From: Acidobacteriota bacterium | GTDB lineage: Bacteria; Acidobacteriota; Terriglobia; Bryobacterales; Bryobacteraceae | DNA: 64,000 nt | Reading direction: 5' to 3' | Assembly (NCBI GenBank): GCA_026393985.1 | Contig: JAPKZB010000078.1 | Location: 124,001 to 188,000 of the forward strand | In this document: in pieces, positions 36,282-44,478 of the stretch | How positions within the stretch are numbered: the stretch's first letter is position 1 | Layout of the letters: each line of letters starts with the position of its first letter | Translations under genes and position numbers: made by a program | The notes under the pieces: generated by a model | What the model was told of the DNA's origin: nothing | Databases searched by the model: none | Seen by the model: the letters and a program-made list of their open reading frames with translations, nothing else

Positions 36282-37231
36282 GCAATCTCTCCCTGTTCGC
36301 CGCCGAACCCTCGCCGCTCGCCGCTAAACTCGCGCGCCTCGCTGCCCGCGGCATCCTGATCGGCGGCAGCTCCTGGAAGTACGAAGGCTGGCTCGGCCAG
36401 ATCTACACCCCGGAACGCTACTTCACCCGCGGCAAATTCTCGGCCAAGAAGTTCGAAGACACCTGCCTGGCCGAATACGCCGAAACCTTCCCGGTCGTCT
36501 GCGGCGACTTCAGCTTCTATCAGTTCCCGTCGCAGGAGTTCTGGCAAAAACTCTTTGCCAGCGCCCCCGCCTCGCTGCAGTTCGCCTTCAAAGTGCCCGA
36601 AGAGATCACCGTCAAGGTCTTCCCGGCCCACCCCCGCTACGGCCGCCGCGCCGGCCTCGAAAACCCTAACTTCCTCGACAGCGAACTCCTCCGCCAGATG
36701 TTCCTCGAACCGCTCCGGCCCTACGCCGGCCGCACCTTCGCCCTCATCTTCGAGTTCGGCCAGATGTCCCGCAAAACCATGCCGGACGTCGAAGCGTTCC
36801 TTGAAAAACTCGTCCCGTTTCTTGAAAAACTGCCCGCCGGCCCCCACTACTCGGTCGAGCTGCGCAACGCCGAGTTCCTCACCCCCGCCTACTTCGCCGC
36901 GCTGCGCGAACACGGCGTCGCCCACGTCTTCAACGCCTGGACCCGCATGCCGGAACTCCCCGCGCAAACCGCCCTGCCCGACGCCCACACCGCCCGCTTC
37001 ACCGTCGTCCGCGCCCTCCTCCGCCAGGGCCGCTCCTATGAAGACGCCGTCAACACTTTCTCCCCCTACGACCGCATCCAGGACCCCAACCCCGCCGCCC
37101 GCGACGCCCTGCGGGTCCTCATCAACCGCTCGCTCCGCCTCGGCCAACCCGCCAGCATTTTCGTCAATAATCGTTTCGAGGGCAACGCGCCCGCCACCAT
37201 CGAATCCATCGTCGAGGGGATCGACCTATGA
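36278..37231 (+). CDS. DUF72 domain protein
   Basis: A 317-residue DUF72 (YecE-like) TIM-barrel-type protein. Signs: ILIGGSSWKYEGWLGQIYTPERY near the N-terminus, FAFKVPEEITVKVFP, HYSVELRNAEFLTP, and a C-terminal VFVNNRFEGNAP-like end (family N-N-H-[YF]-x-G-x-A). The biochemical role of the family is not settled. GTG 36278 is chosen because it gives the 4-bp overlap with ggt and starts just before the conserved block; the 3' end overlaps the sulfatase gene by 4 bp. Confidence 0.9.
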   Translation: MSNLSLFAAEPSPLAAKLARLAARGILIGGSSWKYEGWLGQIYTPERYFTRGKFSAKKFEDTCLAEYAETFPVVCGDFSFYQFPSQEFWQKLFASAPASLQFAFKVPEEITVKVFPAHPRYGRRAGLENPNFLDSELLRQMFLEPLRPYAGRTFALIFEFGQMSRKTMPDVEAFLEKLVPFLEKLPAGPHYSVELRNAEFLTPAYFAALREHGVAHVFNAWTRMPELPAQTALPDAHTARFTVVRALLRQGRSYEDAVNTFSPYDRIQDPNPAARDALRVLINRSLRLGQPASIFVNNRFEGNAPATIESIVEGIDL

Positions 37232-38670
37232 TTTCAAGACGCGAACTGCTCGCCGCCCCGGCGCTCTACCAGCGCACCCCCACCCGCCGCAACGTGCTCT
37301 TCCTCATGGCCGACCAGCACCGCGCCGACTGCCTCGGCGCCGCCGCCCACACCCCCAACCTCGACCGCCTCGCCCGCGAAGGCGCCCGCTTCGTCAACGC
37401 CTACTCCTCCACCCCCACCTGCACCCCGGCCCGCGCCTGCCTGCTCACCGGGCTTTCCCCCTGGAACCACGGCATGCTCGCCTACGGCCGCGTCGCCCCC
37501 AAGTATCCCTACGAAATGCCGCGGGCGCTGAACGATCTCGGCTACTTCACCGGCGCCATCGGCAAACTGCACTACTCCCCGCAGCGCAACCTCCACGGCT
37601 ACCAGATGGCGCTGCTCGATGAAAGCGGCCGCGTCGAAAGCCCCGACTTCCGCAGCGACTACCGCAGCTGGTTCGCCTCCCAGGCCCCCCTGCTCAACCC
37701 GGACGCGACCGGCGTCGGCTTCAACGACTACAACGCCAAACCCTACGTCCTGCCCGAACGGCTCCACCCCACGCGCTGGACCGCCGACTGCGCCGTGAAT
37801 TTCCTCGAAGGCTACCAGCGCCCGGAACCCTTCTTCCTGAAGGTCTCCTTCGCCCGGCCCCACAGCCCCTACGACCCGCCGCAGCGCTGGATGGACTTCC
37901 ACAAAGACCGCCCGCTACCCCTTGCCGACATCGCCCCGTGGGCCGACCGCCACCGCGCCCGCAACACGACGAAAAACGACATCTGGCGCGGCGACATGGG
38001 CCCCGCCACCGTCCGCGAGTCCCGGCAGGGCTACTGGGGCGCCGTCTCGTTCATCGATGAACAGATCGGCCGTATCCTTGCCGCCCTCGATCAGCGCGGC
38101 CTCGCCGACAACACCCTCGTCATCTACACCTCCGACCACGGCGACATGCTCGGCGATCATCACCTGTGGCGGAAGTCCTACGCCTACGAAGGCTCGGCCC
38201 GCGTGCCGATGATCGTCCGTCTGCCCGGCGCGCCCCGCGGCCAGACGTTTGAGCAGCCCGTCGAACTCCGCGACATCTTCCCCACCGTCCTCGACGCGGC
38301 CGAAGCCGCCCCGGCCCGCCCCCTCGACGGCCGTTCTTTGCTCGACCTCATCCGCGGCCGCGCCGCCAACTGGCGCGAATGGATCGACATTGAACACGGC
38401 GTCTGCTACGACAACGCGAACCAGTGGACGGCCCTGACCGACGGCCGCACCAAGTACATCTTCCACGCCTTCACCGGCGAAGAGCAGCTGTTTGATCTCA
38501 CCACCGACCGCGCCGAACTCCGCAACCGCACCGACGATGCGGCGCGCCTGCGCCTCTGGCGCGGCCGCATGGTCCAGCACCTCGAAGCCCGCGGCGAAGC
38601 CTGGGTCAAGGGCGGCCGCCTGGCCACGCGCGAGAAGATGGTGCAGTACTCGCCGCTCTATCCCCGCTAA
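37228..38670 (+). CDS. Sulfatase (arylsulfatase family), exported
   Basis: A 480-residue sulfatase with a twin-arginine-like start (ISRRELLAAPAL). The formylglycine motif is CTPAR at residues 65-69 in PTCTPARACLLTG, so maturation by a formylglycine-generating enzyme is needed. Metal-site segments are NVLFLMADQHRAD, GKLHYS and YTSDHGDMLGDH. It would cleave sulfate esters from sugars or other compounds in the periplasm. It overlaps the DUF72 gene by 4 bp, and its stop overlaps the convergent SDR gene by 4 bp. Confidence 0.93.
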   Translation: MISRRELLAAPALYQRTPTRRNVLFLMADQHRADCLGAAAHTPNLDRLAREGARFVNAYSSTPTCTPARACLLTGLSPWNHGMLAYGRVAPKYPYEMPRALNDLGYFTGAIGKLHYSPQRNLHGYQMALLDESGRVESPDFRSDYRSWFASQAPLLNPDATGVGFNDYNAKPYVLPERLHPTRWTADCAVNFLEGYQRPEPFFLKVSFARPHSPYDPPQRWMDFHKDRPLPLADIAPWADRHRARNTTKNDIWRGDMGPATVRESRQGYWGAVSFIDEQIGRILAALDQRGLADNTLVIYTSDHGDMLGDHHLWRKSYAYEGSARVPMIVRLPGAPRGQTFEQPVELRDIFPTVLDAAEAAPARPLDGRSLLDLIRGRAANWREWIDIEHGVCYDNANQWTALTDGRTKYIFHAFTGEEQLFDLTTDRAELRNRTDDAARLRLWRGRMVQHLEARGEAWVKGGRLATREKMVQYSPLYPR

Positions 38671-39419
38671 CGCCGCCGCCACCGCCCGTCGACAAACTCA
38701 GCCTCGGCCTCCCGCCACGGGCCAAACTTACACGCCATCTGCCCGCCGTCCACCAGCAGCGTCGCCCCCGTAATGTAGCTCGCCCAGTCGCTCGCCAGGA
38801 AGACAGCCGCCTTCGCCACCTCCTCCGGCTCCCCGCCGCGGCCCATCGGGATGGCGCGGAAATACTCCTTAATCACCGACTCCGTATTAAACGCCTCCGC
38901 CGTCAGCCGCGTCCGGATCAGCCCCGGATTCACCGCGTTCACACGGATACCATACGGTCCCAACTCATTCGCCGCCGTGTGCACAATCCCCAGCACCCCG
39001 GCCTTGGTCGCGTTGTAGGCAATCAGGTTCTCCTCGCCGTCATACGAGTTGGTCGAGGCCGTCAGTACAATCGCGCCCGGCCGCCCCGCCGCCCGCATCC
39101 GCCCCGCCGCCGCCTGCAGCGTCTCAAACGCCGCCGTCAGGTTCAGCGTCACCGTCTTGTCCCAAACCTCGCGCGTGGTCTCGGCAATCGGCCGCACAAA
39201 AGCCGTGCCCGCGTTGATCATCACAATATCCGGCGCCGGGCCGGCCGCAAACGCCGCCGCCAAGCTCCCCCAGTCCGTCACGTTCACCGGGGGCGAGGAC
39301 TCCAGGTCAAAAACGGTTACCGCCGCGCCGCACGCACTAAGCGTCTGCGCCATCGCGCGCCCGATGCCGTGGGCGCCGCCGGTCACGATAGCGTGCCGGC
39401 CGGAGAGATCAATCTGCAT
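38667..39419 (-). CDS. Short-chain dehydrogenase/reductase
   Basis: A 250-residue classical SDR: NAD(P)-binding TGGAHGIG (14-21), MINAGTA (NAG motif), LTASTNSYD with catalytic Ser, and YNATKAG for the Tyr-x3-Lys pair, followed by NAVNPGLIRT. The C-terminal AVFLASDWASYITGATLLVDGG is typical. Likely oxidises a sugar or alcohol; substrate unknown. It lies between two sulfatase genes, divergent from the second with 24 bp between starts. Confidence 0.92.
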   Translation of the reverse strand: MQIDLSGRHAIVTGGAHGIGRAMAQTLSACGAAVTVFDLESSPPVNVTDWGSLAAAFAAGPAPDIVMINAGTAFVRPIAETTREVWDKTVTLNLTAAFETLQAAAGRMRAAGRPGAIVLTASTNSYDGEENLIAYNATKAGVLGIVHTAANELGPYGIRVNAVNPGLIRTRLTAEAFNTESVIKEYFRAIPMGRGGEPEEVAKAAVFLASDWASYITGATLLVDGGQMACKFGPWREAEAEFVDGRWRRR

Positions 39420-39429
39420 CCTCTTACGC

Positions 39430-39435
39430 TATCCT
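39430..39435 (+). promoter_or_regulatory. -10-like hexamer of the second sulfatase gene
   Basis: TATCCT lies eight bases before ATG 39444 in the 24-bp divergent gap, with no ribosome-binding sequence, again suggesting a very short leader. Confidence 0.3.
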
Positions 39436-39443
39436 GTTCGCTG

Positions 39444-40772
39444 ATGAATGGTCTAACCCGCCGCGGTTTCCTCGGCACCCCCGCCGCCTTCGCGCCCCCC
39501 TCCCCCGCGGCGCCCCCGCCCAACATCCTCTTCCTCATCTCCGACGACCATACCGCCGCCGACCTCGGCTGCTACGGCAACACCCACATCCACACCCCCC
39601 ACCTCGACCGCCTCGCCGCCCGCGGCGCCCGCTTTGCAAACTGCTTCGTCACCTCCCCGCAGTGCAGCCCCAACCGCTCCGCCCTCTTCACCGGCGCCAC
39701 CGCCCACACTACCAACACCTCCCGGCTCCACACCCCCATGCCGCCCTGGGAGAAGACCTTCCTCGATTCGCTCAAAGAACGCGGCTACCACACCGGCGCC
39801 TACCGCAAAATCCATCAGGGCGAAGAGTTCAACCGCCGCTTCGACTTCTACCGCTCCAACCCCGCCGCCTCCTTCGCCGAATTCTTCGATCAGCGGCCCG
39901 CCCGCCAGCCCTTCTTCCTCCACATCGGCTTCACCGACCCCCACCGCCCCTACCGGCCCAACGCCTTCCAACCGCCCCACGACCGCGCCAAAGTCCGCCT
40001 GCCGAACTTCCTGCCCGATACCCCCGAAATCCGCGAAGACCTCGGCCTCTACGCCGACTACATCGCCCGCATGGACGCCGAGTGCGGCCAACTGCTCGAC
40101 CTCCTCTCCGCCCGCGGCCTCGCCGATCACACCATCATCTTCTTCACCGCCGACAACGGCATGCCCTTTCCCGGCGCCAAAGGCACCTGCTACGACCCCG
40201 GCCTCCACGTGCCGCTGCTCGTCCACTGGCCCGGCAAGCCCCCGGGCGTCGTCCACCCGCACCTGATCTCCCACGTCGACCTGCCGGCCACGTGGCTCGA
40301 CCTGGCCGGCGCGCCGGCGCTGCCCAAAGCGCAGGGCCGCAGCTTCCGCGGTCTCCTGGACGGCTCCGGCTATCAACCGCGCGAAGCCGTCTTCAGCGAA
40401 CGCAACTGGCACGACAACTTCGACCCCATCCGCAGCATCCGCACCACCCGGCACAAGCTCATCTTCAACGCCGCCCCCCACTTCCCCTACCGCCCCGCCT
40501 GGGACCTCGCCGACAGCCTCACCTGGAAGAGCTACCAGGCTTTGGCCCGCCAAGGGAAGCTCTCCGCCGTCCACAACCGGCTCGTTCAACCGGCCCGTCC
40601 CATGGTAGAGATCTACGACCTCGCCGACGACCCCGACGAGTTCCGGAACCTGGCCGGCCGCCCCGAACACGCCGCAATTCAAGTTGAACTGCAGAAAAAG
40701 CTGGCCGAATGGATGGAGCAAACCTACGACTTCCTGCCGCCGTCGGCCCCTGGTTGGCCCGCCCGGCTCTAA
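39444..40772 (+). CDS. Sulfatase (heparan N-sulfatase-like), Tat-exported
   Basis: A 442-residue sulfatase. The N-terminus TRRGFLGTPAAF is a twin-arginine signal followed by a Pro/Ala-rich stretch. The formylglycine motif is CSPNR (74-78) in SPQCSPNRSALFTG. Metal-site segments are NILFLISDDHTAADLGCYGN and FFTADNGMPFPGAKGT. The gapped pattern and length resemble sulfamidases/heparan N-sulfatases. Together with the upstream sulfatase and SDR it suggests degradation of sulfated carbohydrate. Start ATG chosen because it opens the Tat signal. Confidence 0.9.
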   Translation: MNGLTRRGFLGTPAAFAPPSPAAPPPNILFLISDDHTAADLGCYGNTHIHTPHLDRLAARGARFANCFVTSPQCSPNRSALFTGATAHTTNTSRLHTPMPPWEKTFLDSLKERGYHTGAYRKIHQGEEFNRRFDFYRSNPAASFAEFFDQRPARQPFFLHIGFTDPHRPYRPNAFQPPHDRAKVRLPNFLPDTPEIREDLGLYADYIARMDAECGQLLDLLSARGLADHTIIFFTADNGMPFPGAKGTCYDPGLHVPLLVHWPGKPPGVVHPHLISHVDLPATWLDLAGAPALPKAQGRSFRGLLDGSGYQPREAVFSERNWHDNFDPIRSIRTTRHKLIFNAAPHFPYRPAWDLADSLTWKSYQALARQGKLSAVHNRLVQPARPMVEIYDLADDPDEFRNLAGRPEHAAIQVELQKKLAEWMEQTYDFLPPSAPGWPARL

Positions 40773-40780
40773 TCCGCGCC

Positions 40781-40808
40781 TTGACGGAGGAGAAAAAACG
40801 GTGATAAG
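40781..40808 (+). promoter_or_regulatory. Candidate sigma-70 promoter before the M23 peptidase gene
   Basis: TTGACG at 40781-40786 and GATAAG at 40803-40808 are spaced by 16 bp, the best -35/-10 pair seen in this part of the window, with a leader of about 60 bases to the start. Confidence 0.45.
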
Positions 40809-40880
40809 GTCAAGGTTGAGTCGTACCTTCCGGGAGATCCTTGCCCGGTCGGTTCTCATGTGAGCGAATCCGGATCGAGC

Positions 40881-41771
40881 ATGAAGCAGCCACATTTCGT
40901 CGTTGTCATTGCCCACTCCGTCCACGGACGCCTGCGTCGCGTGCATTTATCGCACACGGTGCTCTATACGGTGCTGGCATTGGCGGCAGTCGGTTGCTTC
41001 ACGGTGGTCGGCTTCGTCACGTCCTACGCCCGCATGGTGTGGAAAGTAACTAATTACAACAGCTTGCGCGACGAAGTCAGCTCCCTGCAGCGCCGCTATC
41101 AGGATCTGCAGCGCTCTACCGAACAGACCAAAGAGCAGTTGGCCACGCTGCAGATTCTCGCCTCGGAAGTCTCGATGGCGTATGGGATTAAAGAGCGGAT
41201 GGACGGTCCGCGGTCGCTCGTGGGCGAAGGCAAGCTGATGCCGACCTTCCAGGAATCGATTGAACAGTACGACCTGCTGCGCTCCACCCGCCTGTTCAAC
41301 CCCGGTACCCGCCGCATCAATCAGATGTGGCAGCAAAACGTCGTGCCGAGCATTTGGCCCACCAACGGCCGCCTGCTCAGCTCCTTCGGCTCCCGGTCGG
41401 ATCCCTTCACCGGCGGTTCGGCCTTCCACGCCGGCGTCGATATCTCCTGCCCCACGGGCACTCCCATCAAAGTGGCCGCCGATGGCATCGTCCGCTCGGC
41501 GCAGTGGGGCGGAGCCTACGGCAAGCTCATCGTGATTTCGCACGGCGGGGGGCTCGAAACCTACTACGCCCATCTGTCCGGCTTCGAGGTGATTCCGGGT
41601 CAGGAGGTGCGTCGCGGGCAGGTTATCGCGCGCAGCGGCAGCACCGGGCGGTCCACTTCGCCTCATCTGCACTATGAAGTCCGCCAGGGCGGCGCCCCGG
41701 TGAACCCGTACAAATACCTCGCCAAATCGCTGGTCCTCAAAACCTCCGTGCAAAAGGACCTGCCTTTCTAA
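40881..41771 (+). CDS. Membrane-anchored M23 family murein endopeptidase
   Basis: A 296-residue protein: N-terminal cytoplasmic stretch, one membrane span (about residues 26-48), a coiled coil (LRDEVSSLQRRYQDLQRS...TKEQLATLQ) and a C-terminal LytM/M23 domain. Zinc ligands appear in FHAGVDISCPTGTP (His, Asp) and SPHLHYEVRQGG (His-x-His), with VISHGGGLETYYAHL between. It fits cell-wall remodelling or, like EnvC-type proteins, amidase activation. An in-frame GTG at 40860 would add seven residues; ATG 40881 is preferred because conserved-looking sequence starts there. Confidence 0.88.
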   Translation: MKQPHFVVVIAHSVHGRLRRVHLSHTVLYTVLALAAVGCFTVVGFVTSYARMVWKVTNYNSLRDEVSSLQRRYQDLQRSTEQTKEQLATLQILASEVSMAYGIKERMDGPRSLVGEGKLMPTFQESIEQYDLLRSTRLFNPGTRRINQMWQQNVVPSIWPTNGRLLSSFGSRSDPFTGGSAFHAGVDISCPTGTPIKVAADGIVRSAQWGGAYGKLIVISHGGGLETYYAHLSGFEVIPGQEVRRGQVIARSGSTGRSTSPHLHYEVRQGGAPVNPYKYLAKSLVLKTSVQKDLPF

Positions 41772-41807
41772 TAGAATCATCGAGGGTTGTAGAAGGGCCC
41801 TTAAACG

Positions 41808-42833
41808 ATGAATTCGAACTCTTTGCGTATCTTTGCCGCCTCCGGAGCGGCGCTCTTGCTGGTTGCCGCCGCCTATCGGACGCAGACGCCCCGCGTCATG
41901 TCCGACACCGCGACAGCGTTTCTTGCCTCCCTGTCCGCCGAACAGCGCGGCAAGGCGGTCTTCGCCTTTGAAGACGACGAACGGCTGAACTGGCACTTTA
42001 TCCCGAAGGTCCGCAAGGGGCTGCCGCTCAAGCAGATGGGCCATGAGCAGCGCGCCCTGGCGCATGCGCTGCTGAGCGCCGGCCTCTCCCAACAGGGCTA
42101 CATTAAGGCCACCAGCATTATGAGCCTTGAAGATATTCTCCGGCAGCTCGAAAAGGACACCACCGGCCGCCGCGACCCCGAACAGTACTTTTTCTCCATC
42201 TTCGGCACCCCAACCGAGAACGGCACCTGGGGCTATCGCGTCGAAGGCCACCACCTCGCCCTGAACTGGACCATCGTCAAGAACCGCGTCGCCTCAAGTC
42301 CCATGTTCTTCGGCACCAATCCGGCCGAGATCAAGGAAGGGCCGCGCAAAGGCCTCCGCGTCCTCGGCCGCGAAGAGGATCTCGGCCGCGCCCTCCGCGT
42401 CGCCCTCACCCCGGAGCAGGCCAAGACCGCCGTGGTCTCCGAGACCGCCTACAAAGACATCTTCACCATGGCCGACCGCAAGGCCGCCCTCAAAGGCCAG
42501 CCCAATGGGCTCTCCGCCACGAAGATGAACACCCAGCAGCGCGCCCTGCTCGCCGCCCTGCTTGACGAATACGCCTCCAACGCCCCCGAACAGGCTGCCG
42601 CCACCCGCGCCGCGCAAATCAAGGCGGCCGGCAACAACCTGTTCTTCGCTTGGGCCGGCGCGCCCGGCAAAGGCGAAGGCCACTACTATCGCGTCCAGGG
42701 GCCGACGTTCCTGGTCGAGTACGACAACACCCAGAACGGCAACAACCACGTCCACTCGGTTTGGCGCGATCTGGCTGGCGACTTCGGCTACGATCTGCTC
42801 GGCGATCACGTGCAGGCGAGCCATAGCAAGTAA
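41808..42833 (+). CDS. Exported DUF3500 protein
   Basis: A 341-residue protein with an N-terminal signal anchor (residues 7-22) and the DUF3500 domain: FLASLSAEQRGKAVFAFEDDERLNWHFIP, GLPLKQMGHEQRALAHALL, GTWGYRVEGHHLALNWTIV, and a near-repeat later (TQQRALLAALLDEY, GHYYRVQGPTFLVEYDN..NNHVHSVWRDLAGDFG). The two GHxxxRV-His segments may form a metal or substrate site. The family has no established function. A GAAGGG about ten bases before the ATG could act in initiation. Confidence 0.85.
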   Translation: MNSNSLRIFAASGAALLLVAAAYRTQTPRVMSDTATAFLASLSAEQRGKAVFAFEDDERLNWHFIPKVRKGLPLKQMGHEQRALAHALLSAGLSQQGYIKATSIMSLEDILRQLEKDTTGRRDPEQYFFSIFGTPTENGTWGYRVEGHHLALNWTIVKNRVASSPMFFGTNPAEIKEGPRKGLRVLGREEDLGRALRVALTPEQAKTAVVSETAYKDIFTMADRKAALKGQPNGLSATKMNTQQRALLAALLDEYASNAPEQAAATRAAQIKAAGNNLFFAWAGAPGKGEGHYYRVQGPTFLVEYDNTQNGNNHVHSVWRDLAGDFGYDLLGDHVQASHSK

Positions 42834-42852
42834 GCCAAGCTAAACTGGTCGT

Positions 42853-43935
42853 ATGCCTTCCCGCCGCGCGTTCCTCACCCTGATGAGCGCGCGGCCCATG
42901 TTATTCGCCGCGGGTAAGGGGCAGGAGTCTCCCGGAGACATGAAGCGGTTTCTCGACGCGGCGACCGAGTTCGAAGTCGTCCGCATGACGGGAACCGACT
43001 ACGAGAGCATTCTCCCGTCCAACACCGGCCGCGCCGTCTCCCGCCGCGCCGAGTTTTTCCTCTGCGCCTCGGACCGCGGCCAAGGCATGCAGGCCTACCG
43101 GATCGACGTGAAGACCGGCAAAACGCGCCAACTGACCGAACTCGCCGCGCTCGAACCAGAGACGATGACCCTGGCCGGGAACGACCGCTGGCTCTACGCC
43201 ATCGACGGCGTCCGCCTGCTGCAGATCAACCTCGGCAGCCTGCGCGAACGGCAGTTGGCCGAGTTATCCGGCAGCGCCCGCAAGCTCAGCGTCTCCGAAG
43301 ACGGCCTCAACGCCGTCTACGCCGAAAAAACCGGCGACCGGACCCGCCTCCGCTTTCTCCCCACCGGCAAACCCGTGCCCCAGACCGTAGCCGAATTCGC
43401 CGGCACCCTCACCGAAGTCGGCGTCCGGCCCCGGCGCGCCGGACTCTTCTACGTCCACGACAACGTGCTCTCCCTCGCCAGCTTCGACGGCCGCGAGAAC
43501 CGCGAATTGAAGACCCCGCCCGGCCAGGTGCTCGAAGCCCAATGGTCGCCCGACGGCCGGGCGATTCTCTACCTCCACAAGCCGGAGGGTGAGGGCAAGC
43601 TGAACGAAATGCGCGAGATCGTGCCGGATACCAATTCGGACGCGCTGCTGGCAAAAACCAGCCAGTTCGTCCGCTTTGCCCCCAACGGCGATGCGTCGGT
43701 GTTTCTCGGGGCCTGCGGCAGCAAGGCGCAGCCGACGCTCCTGCTCCTGCTCCGCTCCGTGCGGCGCGAACTGACAATCTGCGAGCACAAGTGCTCGGAT
43801 GCCCGCCTCGCCAACCCCACCTTTGCCCCGAACTCGCAGCGCATCTTCTTTCAAACCGACCGCCACGGCAAAATGGTGATCTACTCGATGGTGGTGGACC
43901 GCCTGGTAGACCCCACCGAAGAGACTCCGCAGTGA
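42853..43935 (+). CDS. Tat-exported beta-propeller protein (oligogalacturonate lyase/TolB-like)
   Basis: A 360-residue protein with a twin-arginine signal (SRRAFLTLMSARPMLFAAG). The body shows WD40/PD40-like blades: FFLCASDRGQGMQAYRIDVKTGKTRQLT, NDRWLYAIDGVRLLQINL, AQWSPDGRAILYLHKP, PTFAPNSQRIFFQTDRHGKMVIYSM. The opening (EFEVVRMTGTDYESILPSNTGRAVSRRAEF) resembles oligogalacturonate-lyase-type propellers (PF14583), but the Mn-binding residues cannot be confirmed by eye. Activity on pectin oligomers is possible but unproved. Confidence 0.7.
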   Translation: MPSRRAFLTLMSARPMLFAAGKGQESPGDMKRFLDAATEFEVVRMTGTDYESILPSNTGRAVSRRAEFFLCASDRGQGMQAYRIDVKTGKTRQLTELAALEPETMTLAGNDRWLYAIDGVRLLQINLGSLRERQLAELSGSARKLSVSEDGLNAVYAEKTGDRTRLRFLPTGKPVPQTVAEFAGTLTEVGVRPRRAGLFYVHDNVLSLASFDGRENRELKTPPGQVLEAQWSPDGRAILYLHKPEGEGKLNEMREIVPDTNSDALLAKTSQFVRFAPNGDASVFLGACGSKAQPTLLLLLRSVRRELTICEHKCSDARLANPTFAPNSQRIFFQTDRHGKMVIYSMVVDRLVDPTEETPQ

Positions 43936-44074
43936 GGAGTACTCCCCTATCTCAGACAGGCCTTGTGCCCCTCCGGAATTTATTCAAAAATTAGGGTAAG
44001 CGGACGAAATGCGCTCATGGGCGCAAAAAGTCTTGTTGCCGTTCAGCCGTTGTCTGCCTTCGAAGGAGCCCTTT

Positions 44075-44437
44075 GTGCAGTTCTCTTCGCAAATTGATCG
44101 CTTGAACTTCGCTGTGGCGCTCGAGCGCCTCGGCGGGGACGAACAACTGCTTTGCGAAGTGGCGCAGCTTTTCCTCGAAGAGTGTCCGGAGCTGGTCGCG
44201 CAGGTTCGCACCGCGGTGGCCAGCGGCGATGCTGACGCGCTACAGCAGGCGGCGCACAGTTTGAAGGGTTCGGTCTCCAACTTCGGGGCCGATGCCGCCT
44301 CCGAGGCAGCGCTCGCCCTCGAATTGATGGGGCGCAACGGAGAACTGAACCAAGCGCAAAGCGGCCTCGCGGCGCTCGAGCAGGCGCTCGCCCACATCCA
44401 ACCCGCGCTCGCCGAGTTGGCGGCTCAGGCGGAATAG
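44075..44437 (+). CDS. Stand-alone histidine phosphotransfer (HPt) protein
   Basis: A 120-residue single-domain HPt protein. The phospho-acceptor is His61 in QQAAHSLKGSVSNFGA, embedded in a four-helix pattern with DEQLLCEVAQLFLEE before and an Ala/Leu-rich helix after. It would shuttle phosphoryl groups between a hybrid kinase and a response regulator. No hybrid kinase is nearby except the pseudogene at 3773-5949. GTG 44075 is chosen because AAGGAG sits six bases upstream; the longer upstream frame lacks any conserved feature. Confidence 0.85.
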   Translation: MQFSSQIDRLNFAVALERLGGDEQLLCEVAQLFLEECPELVAQVRTAVASGDADALQQAAHSLKGSVSNFGADAASEAALALELMGRNGELNQAQSGLAALEQALAHIQPALAELAAQAE

Positions 44438-44445
44438 TTCCTTGG

Positions 44446-44467
44446 CCCCCCCCCCGTTTGCTATAGT
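44446..44467 (+). promoter_or_regulatory. C10 tract and extended -10 element before mqnD
   Basis: A run of ten C (44446-44455) is followed by TGCTATAGT (44459-44467), an extended -10 element. The tract would sit in the promoter spacer, next to a TTCCTTGG sequence. ATG 44479 is 11 bases past the hexamer. Confidence 0.4.
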
Positions 44468-44478
44468 GAAGGTTCCTT

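Noticed and set aside
43936-43945. Palindrome GGAGTACTCC after the propeller gene
   Set aside because: It is a ten-base palindrome without a loop or T-tract, too short to call a site.
43970-44000. AT-rich stretch with a TTATTCAAA sequence considered as a replication origin DnaA box
   Set aside because: It is a single 7/9 match without repeats, an unwinding region or a nearby dnaA; only the skew change is reported.
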